This document shows, one piece after another, positions 17,886-26,474 of a DNA stretch of 33,871 bases; within the stretch, counting starts at the first letter, position 1, and each line of letters starts with the position of its first letter. The translations under genes and the position numbers were made by a program. Source of the stretch: Candidatus Woesebacteria bacterium RIFCSPHIGHO2_01_FULL_39_23 (GTDB lineage Bacteria > Patescibacteriota > Microgenomatia > UBA8517); the NCBI GenBank assembly GCA_001792305.1, contig MGGH01000017.1, positions 1 to 33,871 of the forward strand. Direction: 5' to 3'. Below the pieces are notes generated by a model that saw nothing but the letters and a program-made list of their open reading frames with translations, was not told the DNA's origin and made no database searches.

Positions 17886-19052
17886 CTAGATTCCTATATA
17901 TTTTTTCAAAAAAATACTTTCATATACATTGGTAATAGCCTTCGCTAATTTGGGCCCGAATTTTAATCCAAATTTTCGGGCAGCGAGAGACATCGTTTTC
18001 CTAACCACTGGGTAGTCAATTAAATATTTAATCTTTTCTGATATCACTTGGGGATCCGGTTTAACCACAAAAGAACAGTCCGGGGATAATTTATAAATAC
18101 CTGAACCCTCATTGGTATTAATAACCGGCGTTCCAGAGGCGAGTGAGTCAATTAAGACGTATGCCATATCCTCTTTATACAGAGCCGGGTAAATTAGAAT
18201 ATCGGCTGCCTGATAGTATTTATGAAGCTCTCTATAACTTTTCGATCCCAAATAATCGATATTGGGATTTACGCTGGCCTTTTGCCACACAAATTTTTCT
18301 TCTGATCCCTCACTTCCGATAATCTTCATTCTACTGCCGTTTTTTATTTTTTCAAAAGCACTTATGGCTATCCTTACACCTTTTTCAGGAATCAGTCTGC
18401 CCACGTACAAAACCGTAAAAACATCTTCCCATCCAATCCTTTTTCTGGCAACACTTTTGTCTAACGGTTTAAATCTATCTGTGTCAATCCAGTGGCTAAA
18501 AACTGTAATTTTTGCTTTATCTATTCCAAGATTAACAAGTTCATCTCTGGATTCATCCGATTGAGCCAGAACTGCATCCATTTTGGAGAGTACCATCCTT
18601 GAAATTTTGCTAAACAAATTGTCGTGAAAATTAAATAATGTTTCTGTCGCCATCACAACTGGTTTTCCAAAAAAAAGTTTGAGAACCATTCCGATAAACG
18701 CGGATGAGAGTCCAATGCAATGAATTAAATCTACACTTTTGTGATTTCCAAGCATAAAAATAAAGGTTCTAAGTCCGAGGTACGGAGTTAGATATAAAAA
18801 ATTAAAAACAGGGTGTAAATTAACGAAAAAGTTAAAATAATTCCCACTCAGCCAACCGAATCTTCTTATCTCGAGATTCTTGGATTTTTCGACTGCCTTC
18901 GCTTTCGCCAGCGTAGTTATTGGTTGGTAAGTTAAAACAGTAGTTTCAAAATTGTGCCTTCGAAGACTATCTGTTAAATCAGTTAAATGAGTCTCTACAC
19001 CTCCAAGGTTAGGTCTAAACACGGGGGTCAAAATTAAAATTCTAGGTTTCAT
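17886..19052 (-). CDS. Glycosyltransferase family 4
   Basis: PRILILTPVFRPNLGGVETHLTDLTDSLRRHNFETTVLTYQP; FTVLYVGRLIPEKGVRIAISAFEKIK; ADILIYPALYKEDMAYVLIDSLASGTPVINTNEGSG. Confidence 0.95.
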   Translation of the reverse strand: MKPRILILTPVFRPNLGGVETHLTDLTDSLRRHNFETTVLTYQPITTLAKAKAVEKSKNLEIRRFGWLSGNYFNFFVNLHPVFNFLYLTPYLGLRTFIFMLGNHKSVDLIHCIGLSSAFIGMVLKLFFGKPVVMATETLFNFHDNLFSKISRMVLSKMDAVLAQSDESRDELVNLGIDKAKITVFSHWIDTDRFKPLDKSVARKRIGWEDVFTVLYVGRLIPEKGVRIAISAFEKIKNGSRMKIIGSEGSEEKFVWQKASVNPNIDYLGSKSYRELHKYYQAADILIYPALYKEDMAYVLIDSLASGTPVINTNEGSGIYKLSPDCSFVVKPDPQVISEKIKYLIDYPVVRKTMSLAARKFGLKFGPKLAKAITNVYESIFLKKYIGI

Positions 19053-20158
19053 AACAATAGCTTTTTAAACTCCCTGTAACTTTTGTCCCAATCAAATCCT
19101 TTTGCCGAGAGATATGCATTTTGGGACAATTTCTCCCGTAATTTTCTATCTTCTACAATCTTAAGCATCTGATCCCTTAACTCCGCGACTTTCGGGTTTG
19201 ATGATACCATAAGGCCTGTTTTACCTTTTTTGACTGAGTCTCGAAGACCGGAAACATCTGTAACAATAGAAGGCGTCCAGCAAGCAGCACACTCGGTTAT
19301 TGTCATTCCCCATCCTTCCTTTACCGAAGGGAAAATCAAAGCCCAGGCCTGCTGCATTAATTTAACTTTTTGATCCTTCACGTTTTTATTAAAAAACAAA
19401 TTATCTTTGTCCACGAAATAAACAGCTTCACCAAGTCCCAAAGCGTCTCTTATCTCCTCAAGTCTTTTTCTCTCATATCCATTTCCAACAATAGCTAGTT
19501 TTGCATCATTATGCTTATTAAATACACCCTTAAATGCTTTAATAACCAGATCGTTTCTTTTCATCTTCACCAATCTGCTGACTGTCAAGAATAAAGGATA
19601 GTTTGCTTTTTCACCCGGTTCATATCTGTTGTGATCAACACCCAAACTAAAGACTCCAATATTCCTTTCTGGAATACCAACAGAAACTAAATCATATTTT
19701 GTGCTATTTGAATAGCAAATAAATCGAGTATTTTTATAAGTCAGATATTGCAGGCGCTCAACCAAGTACCCGAAATGGGAAATAAAAGGAGGAAATTCAT
19801 AAAAAAACACCTCCTTTGCCATCTGGTTAAGATAGCCAACTCTCTTTGACTTGGTTGCCCAAAAAGGCGTTTGCCAAAAAATAGTATTAGAGCAATCCAA
19901 AACAATATCAGGTTTTTTTCGTAACAACCAATAGTAGATAGGAGCAAGTAAGTACATTAGAACTCTATTTCTTCCCATTCTAATAATCTTGATTTGATCA
20001 ACCGAATCAAACCTTTTACCTTCGGGAAAACTTCTACAAAACCAGCTAACCCCGTGACCATCTCTAGCCAATCTTTTACAGAGTTCATATAGTATTATTT
20101 CAGCACCACCGACTTCAGGGTGCTTTATATCTTTCCAATTCAAAATTAAAATATTCAT
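19049..20158 (-). CDS. Glycosyltransferase family 4
   Basis: NILILNWKDIKHPEVGGAEIILYELCKRLARDGHGVSWFCRSFPEG; PLFLTVSRLVKMKRNDLVIKAF; WALIFPSVKEGWGMTITECAACWTPSIVTDVSGLRDSV. Confidence 0.95.
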   Translation of the reverse strand: MNILILNWKDIKHPEVGGAEIILYELCKRLARDGHGVSWFCRSFPEGKRFDSVDQIKIIRMGRNRVLMYLLAPIYYWLLRKKPDIVLDCSNTIFWQTPFWATKSKRVGYLNQMAKEVFFYEFPPFISHFGYLVERLQYLTYKNTRFICYSNSTKYDLVSVGIPERNIGVFSLGVDHNRYEPGEKANYPLFLTVSRLVKMKRNDLVIKAFKGVFNKHNDAKLAIVGNGYERKRLEEIRDALGLGEAVYFVDKDNLFFNKNVKDQKVKLMQQAWALIFPSVKEGWGMTITECAACWTPSIVTDVSGLRDSVKKGKTGLMVSSNPKVAELRDQMLKIVEDRKLREKLSQNAYLSAKGFDWDKSYREFKKLLL

Positions 20159-21171
20159 ATCATATGCTTATACTTTTTAATTAAACTTAAAACTGTCCCA
20201 TATCCATACATCAAAGTTACTCCGAAACACATAACAGGATGGATAAACCATGCAATATCGTGCAATTTAATAAATCCTTTGAGTGAGTCTAAGGTGGGCT
20301 TTACAAAAGTAATAGACATAAAAATAAATTTTGCCAACTTCCAAAAGTCCCCTGGCATGTAGACACTGTAGCGCCTTCTTGACAAATCCTCGAAATGATA
20401 TTCTCGCATAAATTTAAGTCTCCTTTTCAAAAAAAAGGCCAGTCCTCGTGCGCCCGTTGCATGTATAAGTGAGTTTTTAACAAAAGCGAATTTGTTAAAC
20501 CCCCTCATTATTACGTCTGTCATCACGTCAATCGGATAATGATTGCTTGGTGAAATTTTCGCATTCTCAAAAACAATATTCCTTCTCATCATGCAACCGT
20601 TGGTCCCAACTGTTGGAATTTTTCGGGGACTACTTTCGAACTCTACTAAAAAATATTTACCCATATCGCGCGATTTCCCAAGTCCGTTCCACTTTTTTTG
20701 GGTCCACATCAAACGGTCTGCCTTGCCAAAATAATACGGAACCGGGTCAAGTGCGCCAAAAAGTGCAAAATACCTATCCATTAAGCTCATTTTGGGATCG
20801 TAATGATACCAGCAGCTCTCAACTGCCATAAGGTCTTTGTGTTTCAAAAAAGGCTCAACATACTCTCTTAGGAAATTTTTCGTCGGCATATAATTATCGT
20901 GATCCAATATAAGGACGAGCTCATTTTTGGTTTTATTAAATGCGACACCCCGGTTGTACTCTGCATTCTGTTTATTTTCAGGAATCTTAAAAACTTTCGC
21001 TTTATACTTTTTTGCCACTTCTAAAGTATCGTCACTTGATCCCCCGTCGCCTAATATTATTTCGATTTTATTTTGAGGATAATTCTGCGTCCGTACGTGT
21101 TTAAGACACTCTTCTAGAGTTCTGCCTGAATTATATGTAGCTGTAACAACGCTAATTGTCGGCAATTTCAT
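20155..21171 (-). CDS. Family 2 glycosyltransferase
   Basis: ISVVTATYNSGRTLEECLKHVRTQNYPQNKIEIILGDGGSSDDTLE; LILDHDNYMPT; VGTNGCMMRRNIVF. Confidence 0.93.
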   Translation of the reverse strand: MKLPTISVVTATYNSGRTLEECLKHVRTQNYPQNKIEIILGDGGSSDDTLEVAKKYKAKVFKIPENKQNAEYNRGVAFNKTKNELVLILDHDNYMPTKNFLREYVEPFLKHKDLMAVESCWYHYDPKMSLMDRYFALFGALDPVPYYFGKADRLMWTQKKWNGLGKSRDMGKYFLVEFESSPRKIPTVGTNGCMMRRNIVFENAKISPSNHYPIDVMTDVIMRGFNKFAFVKNSLIHATGARGLAFFLKRRLKFMREYHFEDLSRRRYSVYMPGDFWKLAKFIFMSITFVKPTLDSLKGFIKLHDIAWFIHPVMCFGVTLMYGYGTVLSLIKKYKHMI

Positions 21172-21935
21172 TACTTACTCCAAATAAACTTTTGAAGCTT
21201 ATCCCACAAAGCTCTGGGTAATAATCTATTTAAAACCCAAACTATTTTGGCATCGCGGCCTACGACCATTATTACGGGCGGCCTATCCATTTTTATAATC
21301 TTATATATTTTTTGGGCAATTTCCTCTCTCCTGACAAAAGGTAATAGCAGTCTCAATGGCCACAATTTTTGTCTCGCACTTTTGTGTGGTAATTTAACTT
21401 TTTCCTCTGAATAAATTGCTCCCGGCGCAATTGCAGTTACACAAACTCTGTCTTTGGCCAGTTCATATCTAATGCTTTCTGAAAACGCCTGGAAAGCAAA
21501 CTTTGAAGCCGAATAAATACTAAAGTTAGGAAACGTTACCAGTCCGGAAAGCGAAGTTATATTAATTATTCTCCCGCCACCAGACCGGCGCATGTGGGTT
21601 ATTATCTCCTTGATTAAACGGAATGCCCCAACTGCGTTAGTATCCAATATTTTTAAATAGTCTTCACTTGAGAATTCCTCAAAAGGTCCGGAAAGCGAGT
21701 ATCCTGCATTATTTATCAAAACATCAATCTTTCCCTCATTTTTGATAATTTCATAGATAGCCTCCTTACAACTTTTATCTGAAGTAATATCAAGTTTTAG
21801 CCATTTCACCCCATCAATCTTTGTCTCTCTCCTCGACCCTCCATAAACTACAAAACCCTTTTTACTCAAAAAAAGTGAGATATCCCGCCCCAATCCTGAT
21901 GATGAACCCGTAATAAAAACTACATTTTTCATCAT
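21171..21935 (-). CDS. Short-chain dehydrogenase/reductase (SDR)
   Basis: VVFITGSSSGLGRDISLFLSKKGFVVYGGSR; LINNAGYS; IINITSLSG...YSASKFAFQAFSESIRYEL. Confidence 0.95.
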   Translation of the reverse strand: MMKNVVFITGSSSGLGRDISLFLSKKGFVVYGGSRRETKIDGVKWLKLDITSDKSCKEAIYEIIKNEGKIDVLINNAGYSLSGPFEEFSSEDYLKILDTNAVGAFRLIKEIITHMRRSGGGRIINITSLSGLVTFPNFSIYSASKFAFQAFSESIRYELAKDRVCVTAIAPGAIYSEEKVKLPHKSARQKLWPLRLLLPFVRREEIAQKIYKIIKMDRPPVIMVVGRDAKIVWVLNRLLPRALWDKLQKFIWSK

Positions 21936-21951
21936 TTGAAGTATACAACTT

Positions 21952-23865
21952 TCATTTCACACTACGCCACACCTGGGTGTTGGCATTACCGAAAATTTTT
22001 TCTACACCAAAGTCGCCAGGTGAAAATGGTAGACTCTCCACATATTTTCCATACCTTACCAAATAAACATAGTCAACGTTAAGACTTTTAAAAATCTCAA
22101 TTGCCTTTTCTCTATCGCTTTCACTAAAAACCCTTGTGTCTGATACAGTTTTCTTGCTAGAAAGATTTTCTACATACTCCCTTTTATCAATAAATACCGC
22201 TGGTTTATAAGGTGTTTCATACGAACACTGCAAACATTCGTCATCTCTGATTAACACTTTATCGCCATTAGTAGACGAAAGATAAGTAAGTGCCGCTACT
22301 TCATCTTGGCTCACATAATAAGTTAAGGTATTTTTCTTGTACCATAGAAATGATCCAGCTCCTGCCAAAAATAGGATTATTAAAAATATTATTTTCTTTT
22401 TTAGAAAAATATAAGCTGCAAAAATAATTGAAAGCCCAATCAGAAGCCAGAGTTTTTTACTTTTCAAAAGGTGAATTGCTTCAAGTGACAAGTGAGAAAG
22501 TAGTAATCCCTTTTTCCCGACAAACCAGTTATAGCGTGGCTTAATGGTCAAGTCGCCTTCATTCCTTTCAATCTCCAAGGTCATTTTGCTAGCCAACAAA
22601 TCAGGAATGTCACCAATAAACCCATGAATAACCACCCTATCTTCGAAGTAGTCAAATACCGCGTCCCCTAAATCCCACACGCTATTTTCGTCACTTGCCT
22701 CGTCAATATAAAAAGGTACATTAATAGATAATTGGAAATCGGAGTTTGGATTTACAAAGTAGGGCTCAACCAGATCTTCATGATAACTTCTGAAATCAAA
22801 TATTTGCGCTCTCGCGCCATTATCATAATATCTTATGCCAATTCGAAACTTCGTAGACTGGTACCAAACTACATTTTCTGCTTTTATTTTATATGAAGGC
22901 GAATCTTCGGGATGTTTTTCCCGGAACCACTCTCCAAACTCTTTCATTGAAAGAGCGACAAGCTGACCTTCATTTTGACGCTTTGCAATTATACCGATCT
23001 GATCTTCATATACACCTTTATACGCCAACGGGTCCAAATCTGCCTCTAGTCCAATTGTAAATTGGCCGAAGTCATTTTCATTGTTTAAATAGACGTCCAT
23101 TAACCATTCAAAATATTTTAAATCAAGCTTCTCGGATAAGATATGATAATCCTGCGTACTATAAAGACTGTTTTTATATCCCCTGACGGGATCCCTTAAA
23201 GCCCACTGAATAGTAACAATATCTATTTTTGATTGACCGTCTGCAGGTACGCCGGCATGGTTTTTCGACGGATAAAAAGGAACTCCGAAGTACTGACCCC
23301 ACACCTGATAACCATCCATTGAAAATTGGTCTGCTACTCCAAGATTTGCTATAGCACCATATTTTTCCCTGATGTAAGAAAGGGAAAAACTGTCCGTCCA
23401 CCAAGATCCGACAGACTTGGGGTAAAATCCAAATACCTCGTAAAATCTGCTAAGCACCCTATCAATAAGTTTTATTCGATCCTCCCTTTTATATCCTGAT
23501 AGAAAAACGGATGTGGCATGATGCCAAGAACCGGTATCGTTATAAATGACATTTGATTCTTCTGAAAAGTTTTTTGAGACCTCCAGAAAAATGCCAACCT
23601 CTTGTTTCTCATCCATACCCAGAATTACTCCAATCGCCTTCTCGTCCTTCAAAACATCGAATGTCAAAAGCCAGGTAGCCGACAAATTAAATTCTTTTAT
23701 GGGTTTATAAGCTGCTGAAATGCTTTCCGAAACATTTTTTGTGTAGGGAGCAATTCTAACCGGATTAACAATGTTAACAAACCTGCTGATTCCGCTTGCA
23801 GAAATTTCTTTCTTTGAAGTAAAAAATAAGATAACAAAAATAACTAGAATCCAAGCTTTTCTCAC
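21952..23865 (-). CDS. Membrane-anchored protein: extracytoplasmic polysaccharide-deacetylase-like barrel domain + two TM helices + C-terminal soluble domain resembling the tail of GT-C enzymes
   Basis: N-terminal hydrophobic signal; FNLSATWLLTFDVLKDEKAIGVILGMDEKQEVGIFLEV...GSWWTDSFSLSYIREKYGAIANLGVADQFSMDGYQVWGQYFGVPFYPSK; TM pair WLLIGLSIIFAAYIFL/IIFLIILFLAGAGSFLWY; tail LNVDYVYLVRYG...VEKIFGNANTQVWRSV. Confidence 0.6.
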   Translation of the reverse strand: MRKAWILVIFVILFFTSKKEISASGISRFVNIVNPVRIAPYTKNVSESISAAYKPIKEFNLSATWLLTFDVLKDEKAIGVILGMDEKQEVGIFLEVSKNFSEESNVIYNDTGSWHHATSVFLSGYKREDRIKLIDRVLSRFYEVFGFYPKSVGSWWTDSFSLSYIREKYGAIANLGVADQFSMDGYQVWGQYFGVPFYPSKNHAGVPADGQSKIDIVTIQWALRDPVRGYKNSLYSTQDYHILSEKLDLKYFEWLMDVYLNNENDFGQFTIGLEADLDPLAYKGVYEDQIGIIAKRQNEGQLVALSMKEFGEWFREKHPEDSPSYKIKAENVVWYQSTKFRIGIRYYDNGARAQIFDFRSYHEDLVEPYFVNPNSDFQLSINVPFYIDEASDENSVWDLGDAVFDYFEDRVVIHGFIGDIPDLLASKMTLEIERNEGDLTIKPRYNWFVGKKGLLLSHLSLEAIHLLKSKKLWLLIGLSIIFAAYIFLKKKIIFLIILFLAGAGSFLWYKKNTLTYYVSQDEVAALTYLSSTNGDKVLIRDDECLQCSYETPYKPAVFIDKREYVENLSSKKTVSDTRVFSESDREKAIEIFKSLNVDYVYLVRYGKYVESLPFSPGDFGVEKIFGNANTQVWRSVK

Positions 23866-24662
23866 ACTGACACATCCAGCATCTCACACAAAAGATTGAT
23901 TTTATTCTTTTCTACAGCGTGTTCCCACAGAAAAATACTGACACCCATTGAAGGTGGTTTAACAGCTTCCTTAGCAGCAAGTAGTGCTTCCTGCTTACCA
24001 AGTTTATCGGGAACACTATCAGGCATATCTTTAATTTGAATTATTGGCATAATCGGCCTATTTGTTAAATTATACAAATATTCAACGTACTCATGAATAT
24101 AGCTTACTGGCTTTTTTATCATTCTGTGATAAAGCATAGGGCTTATGATATCAAAATGCTTGGCTAAAAGTTTGTGATCTTGTCCTAAAATATTCACCAA
24201 GTCCGAATATTCCTCATGTTTGAAAGGAACGGCAAAATAACCGATTTTTACATTTTTTGGAACATACTTTCTGACTTCGTTTGCAATATTTTCTAATACT
24301 TTGGCTCTTGATTTCCCCCCACAAAATTTACACTCTCCATGAACTTCCGTTAATTTTTGAGTTCTTACTTCCCATCTCCCATCAAATCTAAAGTGGTCAA
24401 ACCAAATCTCGTCAGGTTTATACTTTAGCACATTGTCGATTTTCATATTGAGCTTTCCAAAGGACGCGGGATTGACAAGGCAACCGTCTTCACCAAAACA
24501 ATCAATACAAAGTCCAACTTTAGCACCTGTTTTTCGAAAAAAGTCGAAATAACTTCTGTCTACTCGGCTATGGGAGAGAATAAAATGGTTGGCACCGATA
24601 TCGCGGAGAGCTAAATAATCACCCCTTTTTCCCCACAACGCAACGAAAACAGACTTTGTCAT
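23862..24662 (-). CDS. Putative TIM-barrel glycoside hydrolase-like protein
   Basis: VFVALWGKRGDYLALRDIGANHFILSHSRVDRSYFDFFRKTGAKVGLCIDCF; YKPDEIWFDHFRFDGRWE; FDIISPMLYHRMIKKPVSYIHEYVEYLYNLTNRPIMPIIQIKDMP; repeated beta-alpha pattern. Family assignment tentative. Confidence 0.5.
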   Translation of the reverse strand: MTKSVFVALWGKRGDYLALRDIGANHFILSHSRVDRSYFDFFRKTGAKVGLCIDCFGEDGCLVNPASFGKLNMKIDNVLKYKPDEIWFDHFRFDGRWEVRTQKLTEVHGECKFCGGKSRAKVLENIANEVRKYVPKNVKIGYFAVPFKHEEYSDLVNILGQDHKLLAKHFDIISPMLYHRMIKKPVSYIHEYVEYLYNLTNRPIMPIIQIKDMPDSVPDKLGKQEALLAAKEAVKPPSMGVSIFLWEHAVEKNKINLLCEMLDVSV

Positions 24663-25687
24663 TTAAACAATTCTTTATTGTTTTCTACCCATTTACAGAA
24701 CATACTAATACCATCCTTTGGTGAAATTTGCGGTTTCCATCCTAACAGCTTTTTAATCTTCCTTATGTCACTTATGTAAATTTTTTGATCCCCTAGCCGC
24801 CATTCTGCGAAATTGACATTTATCTTTTTTCCAAAATAATCCTCCAAAATAGAACCAAATTCACTCCAGACAGAAATCGCAAATGTCAAACCCCCACCCA
24901 CATTAAATATTTCTCCCTTTAAAGCTTCTTTATTTGAAAATGCAAGCTCATAAGCCCTGACCAAATCATCTATAAAAAGCACATCACGGACTTGTCTTCC
25001 GTCTCCATAAATCGTGATTGGCGTTTTAGTAACCACAGCTATGATAAACCAGGCAAGCCATCCTTGATCCTCCACACCAAATTGTCTGGGCCCGTATATA
25101 CAAGATTGTCTAAAAACAACAGTTTTCAAACCATAAATTCTTGCGTAATCACGCACATATTGGTCGGCGGCACCTTTAGAACAGCCGTATGGAGAGTGAA
25201 AATCCAATGGAAATTTTTCGCTGATGCCAAAAGGATAATCCACATATATATATCTTTTTTTAACCCTCTTGACTCTCAATTCTTCCATCGCTCCATAAAC
25301 TTTATTGGTTGAAGAATAAATAATGGGAGGCCTATTCTTCGAATTTCTAATTGATTCCAGAACATTAAAAGTACCTAGTACATTTGTTTCAAAATCCTCT
25401 CTGGGGTTTGTTATCGATGTGGTAACTGCAACCTGGGCTGCTAAATGGAGAACTGCGTCTGTTCGGGCTATTTCTTTATCCAAAAGTCTTCGGTCACGTC
25501 TTATATCTCCTTTTACAATTTTTATATTTCTTTTTAAATTTTTTAAAAACTTGGCATTTTCAACACTCCCGTTCCTTGAGAAATTGTCAAAAACTGTAAC
25601 TTTCCAATCTTTACTCGCAAAATATTCGGCCGAATTACTGCCGATAAACCCAGCTCCCCCAGTTATAAAGATTCTTTTTTTAGACAT
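24659..25687 (-). CDS. NAD-dependent epimerase/dehydratase, CDP-paratose (tyvelose) 2-epimerase-like
   Basis: RIFITGGAGFIGSNSAEYFASKDWKVTVFDNFSRNG; IIYSSTNKVYGAMEELRV; FHSPYGCSKGAADQYVRDYARIYGLKTVVFRQSCIYGPRQFGVEDQGWLAWFI; YGDGRQVRDVLFIDDL. Confidence 0.88.
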   Translation of the reverse strand: MSKKRIFITGGAGFIGSNSAEYFASKDWKVTVFDNFSRNGSVENAKFLKNLKRNIKIVKGDIRRDRRLLDKEIARTDAVLHLAAQVAVTTSITNPREDFETNVLGTFNVLESIRNSKNRPPIIYSSTNKVYGAMEELRVKRVKKRYIYVDYPFGISEKFPLDFHSPYGCSKGAADQYVRDYARIYGLKTVVFRQSCIYGPRQFGVEDQGWLAWFIIAVVTKTPITIYGDGRQVRDVLFIDDLVRAYELAFSNKEALKGEIFNVGGGLTFAISVWSEFGSILEDYFGKKINVNFAEWRLGDQKIYISDIRKIKKLLGWKPQISPKDGISMFCKWVENNKELFK

Positions 25688-26474
25688 GATTATTGTTCAA
25701 AGTAAGATATTTCGGCGTAATCCAATTTTTACGATTTTTGTTATCATAATAATGAAGTATCTTAAGCCTGTAAAAAACTGCTGCGGTATCCCAAAGCATA
25801 CTAAAAACTGTAGAAGCGAATCCTTTTGTTAAAATCGTCGAATTCTTAAAATCCATTTTGGACTCTATCGGTGCTTCATAAATACGCTTAAAACCAAGGT
25901 AGTTGGCAACAGCCAGTAATTCAATATCAAACGCAAACTGTTTAACCAATACCCTCGGCAATACTTTTTCCAGCACTTCCCGCCTAAAAAATTTTATTCC
26001 GACCTGAGTATCTCTAACTTTTAAACCGAACAACAATTTTACCAACATCTGGTATACAAACGATATTAATGCACGAAATTTAGTGTAATGCACTTTTGAC
26101 ACGGGATGCCTCTTAGAACCAACAATTATATCTGCGTCATACCACTCAAAATGCGAAAGTAACATCTGAATACCAACTGGGTTTATATCCATACCAGCGT
26201 CCATAAATCCCACTATGTCACCTTTGGCCTTTGCCATGCCAAACTTGACTGCGTACCCTTTTCCCAAATTGTTTTTATACCCGACAACTCTTATTTTAAC
26301 TGGAAATTTCGAAGCTACATTGCGCGCTTTATTTAAAGATTTGTCCGTACTTCCGTCGTCAACGCATATTATTTCGTAATCAATAGATAAGCTATCCAAA
26401 ACCTCCTTAATTTTAAGAAGAGATTTTCCTATAAATTTCTCTGCTCTATAAGATGGAATTACGACGGATACCAT
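25680..26474 (-). CDS. Family 2 glycosyltransferase, DPM1/polyprenyl-phosphate glycosyltransferase-like (ORF extends to 26498; likely start at MVSVVIPSYR, 26474)
   Basis: MVSVVIPSYRAEKFIGKSLLKIKEVLDSLSIDYEIICVDDGSTDKSL; NLGKGYAVKFGMAKAKGDIVGFMDAGMDI; VRDTQVGIKFFRREV. Confidence 0.92.
   Translation of the reverse strand: MVSVVIPSYRAEKFIGKSLLKIKEVLDSLSIDYEIICVDDGSTDKSLNKARNVASKFPVKIRVVGYKNNLGKGYAVKFGMAKAKGDIVGFMDAGMDINPVGIQMLLSHFEWYDADIIVGSKRHPVSKVHYTKFRALISFVYQMLVKLLFGLKVRDTQVGIKFFRREVLEKVLPRVLVKQFAFDIELLAVANYLGFKRIYEAPIESKMDFKNSTILTKGFASTVFSMLWDTAAVFYRLKILHYYDNKNRKNWITPKYLTLNNNHV

Noticed and set aside
25323-25832. 169-aa plus-strand ORF opposite the epimerase/GT2
   Set aside because: Antisense to clearly coding minus-strand genes; low-complexity Phe/Leu/Ser/Lys composition without a recognisable domain.
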